Of a DNA stretch of 64,000 nucleotides, positions 27,611-35,836 are shown in pieces. Location: assembly GCF_014193695.1 (NCBI RefSeq), contig NZ_JACHZR010000002.1, positions 558,001-622,000 of the forward strand, read 5' to 3'. Numbering within the stretch: the first letter of the stretch is position 1; each line of letters begins with the position of its first letter. Origin of the DNA: Rhizobium sp. BK316. Lineage in GTDB: Bacteria > Pseudomonadota > Alphaproteobacteria > Rhizobiales > Rhizobiaceae. The notes below the pieces were generated by a model that saw only the letters and a program-made list of their open reading frames with translations, did not search any database and was not told the DNA's origin. The position numbers and the translations under genes were made by a program.

Positions 27611-28728
27611 AGTTCTTCTTTCGCACCCTGAGCTTGGTTGCGGTTTTGGCGATGAGCCTGACCGATGTCGCGCCTGCATGGGCGCTGACGTCCCGCATCA
27701 AGGACATTGCATCGCTGCAGGCCGGCCGCGACAACCAGCTCATCGGCTACGGCCTCATCGTCGGCCTGCAGGGAACCGGTGACGGTTTCCGTGCTTCACC
27801 CTTCACCGAGCAGTCCATGCGCGCGATGCTGCAGAACCTCGGCATCTCCACGCAGGGCAGCCAGTCGAACGCCAAGAATACGGCGGCCGTCATGGTCACC
27901 GCCAACCTGCCACCCTTTGCAAGCCCCGGCAGCCGCATCGATGTAACGGTCAGTTCGCTCGGCGATGCGACCTCGCTGCGTGGCGGTACGCTCATCATGA
28001 CCTCGCTGTCCGGCGCCGACGGCCAGATCTATGCCGTTGCCCAGGGCGCCGCGATCGTCACCGGCTTTCAGGCCCAGGGACAGGCGGCGACCTTAACCGA
28101 AGGTGTGACGACAGCCGGTCGCGTGCCGGGCGGTGCGATCATCGAGCGCGAATTGCCGTCCCGCTTCAAGGATTCGGTCAACCTCGTTCTGCAGCTTCGC
28201 AACCCCGATTTCTCTACGGCGATCCGCATCGCAGATATCGTCAACGGCTACGCCAAGGCACGCTTTGGCGGTCCGGTTGCGGAAGCCAAGGATTCGCAGG
28301 AGGTCATCATCGAGAAGCCGCGCGAGGCCGATCTGACGCGTCTGATGGCCGATATCGAAAATCTCGTGGTCGAGACCGATACACCGGCCAAGGTCGTCAT
28401 TAACGAACGCACCGGCACGATCGTCATCGGCTCGGATGTTCGCGTCTCGCCGGTCGCCGTCAGCTACGGTACATTGACCGTGCAGGTCACCGAAACGCCG
28501 CAGATCATCCAACCCGAGCCCTTCTCGCGCGGTGAGACCGCTGTCCAGCCGCAGACGGATATCCAGGCGCAGAAAACCGGCGGACGGGTTGCGATCATCG
28601 ACGGTCCTGACCTGCGCACTCTCGTTGCCGGTCTCAACAATATCGGTGTCAAACCGGATGGCATCATCGCCATTCTCCAGGGCATTAAATCTGCGGGCGC
28701 CCTGCAAGCGGAGCTTGTGCTGCAATGA
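27607..28728 (+). CDS. flgI: Flagellar P-ring protein FlgI
   Basis: A 373-residue periplasmic ring protein. A Sec signal (about residues 1-26, FFFRTLSLVAVLAMSLTDVA, APAWA) precedes the highly conserved start of the mature protein (SRIKDIASLQAGRDNQLIGY, GLVVGL-type GLIVGLQGTGD), and the C-terminus has the typical GVKPDGIIAILQGIKSAGAL. The start is the ATG overlapping flgA. It overlaps motE by 4 bp. Confidence 0.96.
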   Translation: MKFFFRTLSLVAVLAMSLTDVAPAWALTSRIKDIASLQAGRDNQLIGYGLIVGLQGTGDGFRASPFTEQSMRAMLQNLGISTQGSQSNAKNTAAVMVTANLPPFASPGSRIDVTVSSLGDATSLRGGTLIMTSLSGADGQIYAVAQGAAIVTGFQAQGQAATLTEGVTTAGRVPGGAIIERELPSRFKDSVNLVLQLRNPDFSTAIRIADIVNGYAKARFGGPVAEAKDSQEVIIEKPREADLTRLMADIENLVVETDTPAKVVINERTGTIVIGSDVRVSPVAVSYGTLTVQVTETPQIIQPEPFSRGETAVQPQTDIQAQKTGGRVAIIDGPDLRTLVAGLNNIGVKPDGIIAILQGIKSAGALQAELVLQ

Positions 28729-29258
28729 GCAAGATCACGAACCCGATCGTCGAACTGTTGCGCCGGATGGCATTGCCGGCCGCAGGCCTCATGCTGCTTT
28801 CCATTCCCGGCGCTTTCGCCCAGGAAGTGGCGCCGGCGGGCGACATCACCTCAACGGACGAGGTCAAGCAGTTCTGCACGAATATCGCCGATCCGGCGCG
28901 CGATCAGCGCTATCTTCTGCAAAAACAGGAACTCGAGAAGCTGCGTGCAGATATCGACAGCCGCATTGCCGAGATGGATAAGCGCAAGGCTGAATATCAG
29001 GACTGGCTGAAGCGGCGTGACGATTTCCTCAAGCAGGCCGAGGCCGGCCTGACGGATATCTACAAGAAGATGAAGCCGGATGCGGCGGCACTGCAGCTGC
29101 AAGACGTCAGGCCCGAACTGGCCGCCGCCGTCATCATGCGGCTCGGGCCGCGCCAGTCCAGCCTGATCCTGAATGAGATGGATTCCACCAAGGCTGCCAA
29201 CATCGCCGGCATCATCGCAAGTGCGTCTGATCCCAATACCTCGAAGGATCCTTCATGA
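28725..29258 (+). CDS. motE: MotE, periplasmic chaperone of the motor protein MotC
   Basis: A 177-residue exported protein. The N-terminal hydrophobic signal (about 10-32, ending AFAQE) is followed by a coiled coil (about 65-110, rich in Lys, Glu and Arg) and a C-terminal MgtE-N-like helical domain (VRPELAAAVIMRLGPRQSSL, then MDSTKAANIAGII). In S. meliloti MotE was shown to be needed for stability and folding of MotC. Automatic annotation may label it a magnesium-transporter domain because of the C-terminus; the flagellar setting makes that misleading. It overlaps flgI and flgH. Confidence 0.9.
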   Translation: MSKITNPIVELLRRMALPAAGLMLLSIPGAFAQEVAPAGDITSTDEVKQFCTNIADPARDQRYLLQKQELEKLRADIDSRIAEMDKRKAEYQDWLKRRDDFLKQAEAGLTDIYKKMKPDAAALQLQDVRPELAAAVIMRLGPRQSSLILNEMDSTKAANIAGIIASASDPNTSKDPS

Positions 29259-29968
29259 ATAAGCGTTTACCGGCTGTGATCGCCGCGGTCGCCCTCCTTG
29301 CAGGCTGCCAGTCCACGGCAGTCAACGAGATCGGCCGCGCGCCTGCCATGAGCCCGATCGGCAGCGGTCTCGCCTACGGCCAAACGCCGCAGATGGGGCT
29401 CTATCCGAAGCAGCCGCGCGCGGTGGCCCAGGGCTATTCGCTGTGGAGCGATTCGCAGGCCGCGCTCTTCAAGGATGCGCGCGCGCTCAACGTCGGCGAT
29501 ATCCTGACGGTCGACATCCAGATCAATGACAAGGGATCCTTCGACAACGAGACCAATCGCAGCCGCAAGAATTCGAGTGGCATGGCCTGGGATGTCAACG
29601 CCCAGATCTTCGGTTGGACGCCACAATCCAAGACGGATTTGACCTACGGTTCCGACACGAGCACGGACGGCAAGGGCAAGATCGAGCGTACCGACAAGCT
29701 CAACCTTCTGGTTGCCGCCGTTGTCACCGGCATTCTCGAAAACGGCAATCTGGTTATCAGCGGTTCGCAGGAAGTTCGCCTGAACCAGGAACTGCGTATC
29801 CTCAACGTCGCCGGCATCGTACGTCCCCAGGACGTCAATTCCGACAACCAGATCTCCTACGACAAGATCGCCGAGGCCCGTATTTCCTACGGTGGCCGCG
29901 GCCGCCTGATGGAAGTGCAGCAGCCGCCGCGCGGCCAGCAGGCCATCGATCTCTTCTCGCCGCTTTGA
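29255..29968 (+). CDS. flgH: Flagellar L-ring lipoprotein FlgH
   Basis: A 237-residue outer-membrane lipoprotein. The lipobox LLAGC places the modified Cys at residue 18. The mature protein has the L-ring signatures LFKDARALNVGDILTVDIQ and LVISGSQEVRLNQELRILNV. It forms the L ring around the distal rod. It overlaps motE by 4 bp; fliL follows after 12 bp. Confidence 0.95.
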   Translation: MNKRLPAVIAAVALLAGCQSTAVNEIGRAPAMSPIGSGLAYGQTPQMGLYPKQPRAVAQGYSLWSDSQAALFKDARALNVGDILTVDIQINDKGSFDNETNRSRKNSSGMAWDVNAQIFGWTPQSKTDLTYGSDTSTDGKGKIERTDKLNLLVAAVVTGILENGNLVISGSQEVRLNQELRILNVAGIVRPQDVNSDNQISYDKIAEARISYGGRGRLMEVQQPPRGQQAIDLFSPL

Positions 29969-29980
29969 GGCTGAACCAAG

Positions 29981-30484
29981 ATGGCAGACAACGAAACAGG
30001 CGAAGGCAAAAAGAAATCGGGCGGCATGGTGATGACGATCATCGGCCTTGCCGTGCTGACGCTCGTCGGTGCCGGCGGCGGCTGGGCGGTCGGCAACATG
30101 GTGGCCCCGAATATCCGCAGTGCCGCGGAGGCTGAACAGGCGAAGGAGGCCGAGGCCAAGAAGAAGGCCGAGGGCGGTCTTCCGAAGATCGCCAACGAAG
30201 CCAACAACATCGTGCTGCTCGACCCGGTCACCTCGAACCTCGCTTACCCCTCGGAAAACTGGATCCGACTCGAGGTGGCGCTGATGTTCAACGGGCCGCC
30301 GGATGTCAAGGTCGCCGAGGATATTCACCAGGATATTCTCGCTTATGTCAGGACCATTTCCCTTCAGCAGATCGAAGGGCCGCGCGGCTTTCAATATCTC
30401 AAGGATGACATCCAGGAACGTGTTGACCTTCGCTCTCAAGGGCGCGTATCGAAGGTCATGTTCAGGACCTTTGTCATCGAATGA
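29981..30484 (+). CDS. fliL: Flagellar basal-body associated protein FliL
   Basis: A 167-residue protein with one N-terminal membrane helix (about 18-40, MVMTIIGLAVLTLVGAGGGW), a charged coiled linker (EQAKEAEAKKKAEG) and a periplasmic domain ending in the FliL pattern (DDIQERVDLRSQGRVSKVMF, RTFVIE). It surrounds and stabilises stator units. It overlaps fliP by 4 bp. A second protein of similar architecture is encoded at 54407. Confidence 0.92.
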   Translation: MADNETGEGKKKSGGMVMTIIGLAVLTLVGAGGGWAVGNMVAPNIRSAAEAEQAKEAEAKKKAEGGLPKIANEANNIVLLDPVTSNLAYPSENWIRLEVALMFNGPPDVKVAEDIHQDILAYVRTISLQQIEGPRGFQYLKDDIQERVDLRSQGRVSKVMFRTFVIE

Positions 30485-31218
30485 TTCGACTCATAGCCTT
30501 CCTTGCTGCCATGATGGCGGTGCCGGAACTGGCGGTAGCCCAGCAGCTGCCGACTGACCTATTGAATATTCCGGTCGACGGATCCGTCGCCGCCTGGATC
30601 ATCAGGACATTCGGCCTCCTGACCGTGCTTTCGGTCGCGCCGGGCATCCTCATCATGGTGACGAGCTTCCCGCGCTTCATCATTGCCTTTTCGATCCTGC
30701 GTTCGGGCATGGGTCTCTCTTCGACCCCCTCGAACATGATCCTTCTCTCGCTCTCGCTGTTCATGACCTTCTACGTCATGTCGCCGACCTTTGACCGGGC
30801 CTGGCAGGACGGCGTTCAGCCGCTGCTTGCCAACCAGATCGACGAGGCAACGGCAGTTCAGCGCATCGCCGAGCCGTTCCGCACGTTCATGTCGGCCAAT
30901 ACGCGCGACAAGGACCTCGCGCTCTTCGCCGACCTTGCCCGCGAGCGTGGCCAGAATATCCAGACGACCGAGCCGATCGACTATCGCATCCTGCTGCCCG
31001 CCTTCATGATCTCGGAGATCCGGCGCGGTTTCGAAATCGGCTTCCTTATCGTTCTGCCCTTCCTCGTCATCGATCTGATCGTTGCGACGATCACCATGGC
31101 CATGGGTATGATGATGTTGCCGCCGACCTCGATCTCGCTGCCATTCAAGATCCTCTTCTTCGTGCTGATCGACGGCTGGAACCTTCTGGTCGGCAGTCTC
31201 GTGCGTTCCTTCAGCTGA
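30481..31218 (+). CDS. fliP: Flagellar export-gate protein FliP
   Basis: A 245-residue inner-membrane protein. The cleavable signal (about residues 1-20) and four helices show the FliP signatures: MVTSFPRFIIAFSILRSGMG and DYRILLPAFMISEIRRGFEI, then LPFLVIDLIVATITMAMGMM. It forms the core of the export pore with FliQ and FliR (encoded at 49819 and 52261). No fliO is visible before it; FliP often lacks a FliO partner in this group. Last gene of the flgF-fliP series. Confidence 0.95.
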   Translation: MIRLIAFLAAMMAVPELAVAQQLPTDLLNIPVDGSVAAWIIRTFGLLTVLSVAPGILIMVTSFPRFIIAFSILRSGMGLSSTPSNMILLSLSLFMTFYVMSPTFDRAWQDGVQPLLANQIDEATAVQRIAEPFRTFMSANTRDKDLALFADLARERGQNIQTTEPIDYRILLPAFMISEIRRGFEIGFLIVLPFLVIDLIVATITMAMGMMMLPPTSISLPFKILFFVLIDGWNLLVGSLVRSFS

Positions 31219-31269
31219 CGGGTAGAAGCCAGGCCGCCGTCTCGCAGATTTTCCCCCTCACAAACACAT

Positions 31270-31295
31270 AGCCCGCCGGATCGCTCCGGTGGGCT
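31270..31295. terminator. Hairpin between the convergent fliP and GT41 genes
   Basis: An 11-bp stem with one G-T wobble (AGCCCGCCGGA / TCCGGTGGGCT) and a 4-nt loop (tcgc), 51 bp after fliP and 24 bp after the GT41 gene read from the other side. It is placed where a bidirectional terminator is expected, but the T runs are weak. Confidence 0.6.
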
Positions 31296-31318
31296 TCGTG
31301 ATTGTGGATGTGCCTGAC

Positions 31319-33241
31319 TTAGCTATTCGAACCGAAGGGCTCGGTGCGCGGCGGCAGCGCCGGAACGTCGATATGATCGGGGCCGAGGCCCTGCTTGGCC
31401 CGCTCAGCCATCAGCTCGTAGGCACGTTCGAGGTGGTGGCAGAAGCGCTCGGCATCGAAGAGCGGCGCGATGTAACGCTTCTCCCGCAGGTGCGTCTTGT
31501 AGCCGGCGACGCGTTCCGGGTTGAGCGCGAGCTCGACAGCCAGGTCCTCGTAGGCCTGCAGGTCGTCGGCGACGAGCTCCGGCAGATCGATTGCCCTGAG
31601 CAGGCTTTCGCTGACGCGGGAGGCGAAGTTGGTGCCCTTCACAGTCAGAACCGGCAGGCCACCCCAGAGCTGTTCCGAGGTGGTGGTGTGACCATTGACG
31701 GGGAAGGTATCGATACCGAGGTCGGCGGCCTGCTGACGGCTGATATGCTGCTCGTAGGGCGCACGCGGGCAGAAGATGATCCGTTTCGGCGGGACGCCGT
31801 TCGCCTGGAAGCGTTCCAGCATGTTCTGCTGGTTGCGGAGCGTATTGGCCATCAGCCAGAGGACGCTGTTAGGCGCGCGCTTCAGGATCCGCGACCAGCT
31901 GTCGACCACCTCAGGGGTGATCTTACGGTTACCGTTGAAGGATGCGAAGATGAAGGCATCCTCCGGCAGGCCGACCTGTTCGCGGGTGACCGGCTGCGGC
32001 TGTGGGCGGTTCGCCGGGTCGTTCGGCTGGTAGCTCTCCGGCATGCGTAGGAATTTTTCGTGGTAGAAGGGCTTGGCCACATCAGGCAGCACCGAGTGAT
32101 CGCCGATGACATAGTCTAAGTCGACATTGAGCGTGCTGCCCGGGAAGCCCAGCCAGGCGACCTGGATCGGCGCCAGCGGCAGGTTGAAGGCGGAGGCACG
32201 GCTTCCCGACGTATGGCCCTTGAGGTCGACCATGATGTCGATGTTCTCGGTGCGGACAGCCCTCATGATCGCTTCGTCGGACAAGCCGTAGACGTCGATA
32301 ATCTTGCCCCATCGGCTGCGGTCGGTCTTGTTGTTTTTCTCGAGGTATTCGGGCAGTGTGTGATCGAAGAGCGTGATTTCGAAGCGGTTACGATCGTGAA
32401 GCTCGAGAACGCGCTGCAGCAGCTTCATCGTGGCATGGCTGTCCCAGAAGTCCGAGGACATGTAGCCGATACGGATCTTGTCGGACCATGTGTGCGGCAG
32501 GCCACGGCGGAAAGCCACGCGGGCCGGTTCGAGCGGCTTCGTGCCGATCGTCGCATGGCGATTGTAATCTTCGTTACCGCACCAGTGCAGGTGATAGAAG
32601 GGGTTGTCCTTTCTCAGCAGGTCGATGTCGTTCTTGGCGAGTGCCGCGTCGATAAATGCCTGATGCTTGGTTATCTCGTCGAATTCGTTGAATTCGCGCA
32701 CGCAGACAAGATAGAGGAACCGGAAGGCAAGATTGTTCGGATAGCGCCGGAAGAGGTTGCGGGCGAGTGTCTGATTCGTCTCGTCCATCAGATCGTCGCT
32801 AAGCAGTAGCGCGGCGAGGCGCGAATGTTCAGGATTCTGGCTCTCGGACAAGACCTTCTTGAAGGGGCGCAGCAGATCGCGCCGCTGCCGGCGTAGATAG
32901 ATCGACGCGATAATGAAAGCGAGTTCCGAATCTTCCTGCGCCTTGCTGAGATTGCGCATCGCGATCAGAAGGGCTTCGTCCTCGTTGCCGGCCTCAAGGT
33001 GGATCTTGGCGGCAGTCTTCAGGAATTCGAACCCGCCTTGCCCGGCGCAATCGGCCGCCAGCCCATAGGCCTTGGCAGCATCGGTCTTGAAGCCCAGCTG
33101 CAGCAGGTTCTTGGCCAAAAGAGAGTAGGTCTTGGCGTCCTTTTGGGTATCGATGAGCTGGTTGAGCGTCGCCAGGGACTGTGTATAGCGACCCGCCTGA
33201 TAATCCCGGGATGCCGCCGAGAACGAAACTTTGCTGTTCAA
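31319..33241 (-). CDS. TPR-GT41 glycosyltransferase (O-GlcNAc-transferase-like), probable flagellin glycosyltransferase
   Basis: A 640-residue cytoplasmic protein. Residues about 1-190 form helical TPR-like repeats (AASRDYQAGRYTQSLATLNQ and DAAKAYGLAADCAGQGGFEF). Residues about 240-620 are the GT41/SPINDLY catalytic region: RIGYMSSDFWDSHATMKLL, the LAPIQVAWLGFPGSTLNVD segment, IFASFNGNRKITPEVVDSW, and the nucleotide-sugar part DTFPVNGHTTTSEQLWGGLP. Such enzymes attach GlcNAc or related sugars to Ser/Thr of proteins. It reads away from flaA, so flagellins are the obvious substrate, as for the TPR-GT FlmG of Caulobacter; this is inference. The start is a TTG with an upstream GGAG/AGG site. Confidence 0.87.
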   Translation of the reverse strand: MNSKVSFSAASRDYQAGRYTQSLATLNQLIDTQKDAKTYSLLAKNLLQLGFKTDAAKAYGLAADCAGQGGFEFLKTAAKIHLEAGNEDEALLIAMRNLSKAQEDSELAFIIASIYLRRQRRDLLRPFKKVLSESQNPEHSRLAALLLSDDLMDETNQTLARNLFRRYPNNLAFRFLYLVCVREFNEFDEITKHQAFIDAALAKNDIDLLRKDNPFYHLHWCGNEDYNRHATIGTKPLEPARVAFRRGLPHTWSDKIRIGYMSSDFWDSHATMKLLQRVLELHDRNRFEITLFDHTLPEYLEKNNKTDRSRWGKIIDVYGLSDEAIMRAVRTENIDIMVDLKGHTSGSRASAFNLPLAPIQVAWLGFPGSTLNVDLDYVIGDHSVLPDVAKPFYHEKFLRMPESYQPNDPANRPQPQPVTREQVGLPEDAFIFASFNGNRKITPEVVDSWSRILKRAPNSVLWLMANTLRNQQNMLERFQANGVPPKRIIFCPRAPYEQHISRQQAADLGIDTFPVNGHTTTSEQLWGGLPVLTVKGTNFASRVSESLLRAIDLPELVADDLQAYEDLAVELALNPERVAGYKTHLREKRYIAPLFDAERFCHHLERAYELMAERAKQGLGPDHIDVPALPPRTEPFGSNS

Positions 33242-33645
33242 AACCTAACTCCGTGAGGAAATGTTCCGGCATGAAATGGTGACCGACGGGACGCCCGCAA
33301 TCAGGCCTTCCCGCAGAATGCAGGTTGCCCGACGATACTATCCCGGCTTCTGCCACATTGGCATTCGAAGCTTGCTTGAAACCGGTGCAGCCGAATGCCC
33401 GCTTTCCGGGAAAGCTGCGGCTTCGAAGACGGATTCAAGCAACATTAACCATGCAATTGAAGCGACTTGGCCGGGAGCCCCGCTTTTAAGAAGTTGGCAA
33501 GTATTGGCTGCGAGATTGCCCTGGACATGACGGGTTTGGGCCAAGAACAAAGGCACCGAGTGGCATGAAGCTGGTCCGTCATCGCCGGTATTTATAGTCC
33601 GGTATGTCCTCCTTTTTTGTATCTAGTTTTCTAGGGGACACACTT
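33242..33645. promoter_or_regulatory. flaA: Divergent promoter region GT41 gene / flaA
   Basis: A 404-bp region without a gene. On the flaA side it holds TTAACCAT at 33445-33452 (with TTCA-N7 before it, one mismatch from a CtrA box), GGCATGAAGCTGGTC at 33562-33576 and TCCGGTATGTCC at 33598-33609. Forms of the last two elements also occur at a similar spacing upstream of flaB and flaC. A T-rich stretch follows and AGGGGA lies before the flaA start. The shared elements mark the flagellin promoter/leader. Confidence 0.6.
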
Positions 33646-34554
33646 ATGACGAGCATTAACACGAACAATTCCGCCCAGGCCGCTCTTCAGACGCTGCGTG
33701 GCATCAACCAGGGCCTCAACAGCACGCAGAACCACGTTTCCACGGGTTACCGCGTTGGCAAGGCTTCCGATAACGCTGCCTACTGGTCGATCGCAACGAC
33801 CATGCGTTCGGACAACAAGGCTCTCGGCGCTGTTTCCGACGCTCTCGGCCTCGGCGCTGCCAAGGTTGACACTGCCTACACCGCTATGGACAGCGCCATC
33901 GATGTCGTCGGCGAAATCAAGGCAAAGATCGTTGCCGCGACTGAAAACGGCGTCGACAAGAAGAAGGTTCAGGAAGAAATCGACCAGCTGCAGGACCAGC
34001 TGGTGAGCATCGCTCAGTCGGCTTCCTTCTCCGGTGAAAACTGGGTTGCGGGTGTCAACGGCACGAAGAGCGTCGTTTCCTCCTTCGTTCGTGACGGTTC
34101 GAACGGCGTTTCCGTCAAAATGACCGACTACGTCCTGTCGAACACTTCTACCGGCAACGTTCTGTTCGGCATGACCACGACCGGTGCGATCGAAACCTCC
34201 ACGGGTATCCTCGGCTCGAGCAACGGTACGATCGGTTCGGTCTACTCGCTCGACATCACGAACCTCACCACCGCCGACCTCGGCCTCGCTCTGACCAACG
34301 TCGAAAACGCCCTGAAGGCAATGACCTCTGCCGGCGCAAAGCTCGGTTCGATCTCCACCCGCATCACCATGCAGGACGATTTCGTTTCCGCTCTGTCCGA
34401 CTCGCTCGACTCCGGTATCGGCCGCCTCGTCGACGCCAACATGGAAGAAGAGTCCTCCAAGCTCTCGGCGCTGCAGACCCAGCAGCAGCTCGCGATCCAG
34501 TCGCTCTCGATCGCCAACTCCTCTTCGCAGAACATCCTGTCGCTCTTCCGCTAA
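33646..34554 (+). CDS. flaA: Flagellin FlaA
   Basis: A 302-residue flagellin. The conserved D0/D1 N-terminus (AQAALQTLRGINQGLNSTQN, KASDNAAYWSIATTMRSDN) and C-terminus (LSALQTQQQLAIQSLSIANS, SSQNILSLFR) flank a short central domain of about 100 residues, typical of rhizobial complex flagella. In this group FlaA is the principal subunit. I chose the ATG at 33646, which gives the MTSIN start shared with FlaB and has an AGGGGA site. From codon 64 on, 551 bp are nearly identical to flaB. Followed by a strong terminator. Confidence 0.96.
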   Translation: MTSINTNNSAQAALQTLRGINQGLNSTQNHVSTGYRVGKASDNAAYWSIATTMRSDNKALGAVSDALGLGAAKVDTAYTAMDSAIDVVGEIKAKIVAATENGVDKKKVQEEIDQLQDQLVSIAQSASFSGENWVAGVNGTKSVVSSFVRDGSNGVSVKMTDYVLSNTSTGNVLFGMTTTGAIETSTGILGSSNGTIGSVYSLDITNLTTADLGLALTNVENALKAMTSAGAKLGSISTRITMQDDFVSALSDSLDSGIGRLVDANMEEESSKLSALQTQQQLAIQSLSIANSSSQNILSLFR

Positions 34555-34583
34555 GAGCGGTCCAGCAACATCGCGAAAAACGT

Positions 34584-34608
34584 CGAGGCCGGGTAACTCC
34601 CGGCCTCG
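34584..34608 (+). terminator. Rho-independent terminator after flaA
   Basis: A perfect 10-bp stem (CGAGGCCGGG / CCCGGCCTCG) with a 5-nt loop, followed by aatgttttaata, 29 bp after the flaA stop. flaA is therefore likely a monocistronic unit. Confidence 0.85.
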
Positions 34609-34678
34609 AATGTTTTAATATAAGGTTAATGGAAACGCTTCTAAGTATCAGATATTTTTACGAAATTTCCTTTTCGAA

Positions 34679-34834
34679 TTTAGTTTTCCTTAACCATCTT
34701 GCTGTTTTCTAGGCCCATCGAAACGGCGAGTTAACCCTAACGAGAATGGTTAACAGGCATGATGCTGATCGCTGTGGGCCGGCCCAAATCCGGAATGTCC
34801 CTTCTTAACATCTGCCAAAAGGGGCAAGCAAACT
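34679..34834 (+). promoter_or_regulatory. flaB: Promoter and leader of flaB
   Basis: About 155 bp that align with the region before flaC. In order: TTTA-N7-TTAACCAT (34679-34697; one mismatch from the CtrA consensus TTAA-N7-TTAAC), TTGCTGTTTTCT, GGCGAG, an inverted repeat GTTAACC (34730-34736) / GGTTAAC (34748-34754), GGCATGATGCTGATC (34756-34770), TCCGGAATGTCC (34789-34800) and the AGGGGCAA ribosome-binding region. The pattern is what I see; which protein binds where is inference (Rem, CtrA, or FlbT on the mRNA). Confidence 0.6.
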
Positions 34835-35746
34835 ATGACGAGCATCAACACCAATAACGCTGCAATGGCAGCTCTCCAGACGCTGCGTGGCATCAACCAG
34901 GGTCTCAACAAGACCCAGGATCATGTCTCCTCCGGTTACCGCATCGGCAAGGCTTCCGATAACGCTGCCTACTGGTCGATCGCAACGACCATGCGTTCGG
35001 ACAACAAGGCCCTCTCGGCCGTCTCCGACGCTCTCGGCCTCGGCGCTGCCAAGGTTGACACTGCCTACACCGCTATGGACAGCGCCATCGACGTCGTCGG
35101 CGAAATCAAGGCAAAGATCGTTGCCGCGACTGAAAACGGCGTCGACAAGAAGAAGGTTCAGGAAGAAATCGACCAGCTGCAGGACCAGCTGGTGAGCATC
35201 GCTCAGTCGGCTTCCTTCTCCGGTGAAAACTGGGTTGCGGGTGTCAACGGCACGAAGAGCGTCGTTTCCTCCTTCGTTCGTGACGGTTCGAACGGCGTTT
35301 CCGTCAAGATGACCGACTACGTCCTGTCGAACGCTTCGGCCGGCAACGTTCTGTTCGGCATGACCACGACCGGTGCGATCGAAACCTCCACGGGTATCCT
35401 CGGCTCGAGCAACGGTACGATCGGTTCGGTCTACTCGCTCGACATCACGAACCTCACCAGCGCCGACCTCGGCCTCGCTCTGACCAACGTCGAAAACGCC
35501 CTGAAGGCAATGACCTCTGCCGGCGCAAAGCTCGGTTCGATCTCCACCCGCATCACCATGCAGGACGATTTCGTCAACTCGCTCTCCGACTCGATCGACT
35601 CCGGTATCGGCCGCCTCGTTGACGCCAACATGGAAGAAGAGTCCTCCAAGCTCTCGGCTCTGCAGACCCAGCAGCAGCTCGCGATCCAGTCTCTCTCGAT
35701 CGCCAACTCCTCTTCGCAGAACATCCTGTCGCTCTTCCGCGGCTGA
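34835..35746 (+). CDS. flaB: Flagellin FlaB
   Basis: A 303-residue flagellin with the same D0/D1 ends as FlaA. The N-terminal 35 residues differ from FlaA at several positions (NNAAMAALQTLRG and KTQDHVSSGYRIG), but the middle and most of the C-terminal part are almost identical, also at silent sites, which suggests recent gene conversion. It has its own promoter and two hairpins downstream. Confidence 0.96.
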   Translation: MTSINTNNAAMAALQTLRGINQGLNKTQDHVSSGYRIGKASDNAAYWSIATTMRSDNKALSAVSDALGLGAAKVDTAYTAMDSAIDVVGEIKAKIVAATENGVDKKKVQEEIDQLQDQLVSIAQSASFSGENWVAGVNGTKSVVSSFVRDGSNGVSVKMTDYVLSNASAGNVLFGMTTTGAIETSTGILGSSNGTIGSVYSLDITNLTSADLGLALTNVENALKAMTSAGAKLGSISTRITMQDDFVNSLSDSIDSGIGRLVDANMEEESSKLSALQTQQQLAIQSLSIANSSSQNILSLFRG

Positions 35747-35763
35747 TAGGATCGCCAAACATA

Positions 35764-35785
35764 ACCCGCCGGCCAATCGGCGGGT
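35764..35785 (+). terminator. First hairpin after flaB
   Basis: An 8-bp perfect stem (ACCCGCCG / CGGCGGGT) with a 6-nt loop and no T run. It may protect the mRNA 3' end; the true terminator is the next hairpin. Confidence 0.5.
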
Positions 35786-35798
35786 CCCATGCAAATCA

Positions 35799-35828
35799 AG
35801 CCGCGCTTCGATGGAGCGCGGCTTTTTT
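35799..35828 (+). terminator. Rho-independent terminator after flaB
   Basis: A perfect 9-bp stem (AGCCGCGCT / AGCGCGGCT) with a 7-nt loop, running straight into a T run. A textbook intrinsic terminator; it separates flaB from flaC. Confidence 0.9.
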
Positions 35829-35836
35829 GATTTCCG

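Noticed and set aside
28725..29258. Annotation of motE as a magnesium-transporter (MgtE-like) protein.
   Set aside because: Only the small helical MgtE-N-like part is present. The signal peptide, coiled coil and position between flgI and flgH fit MotE.
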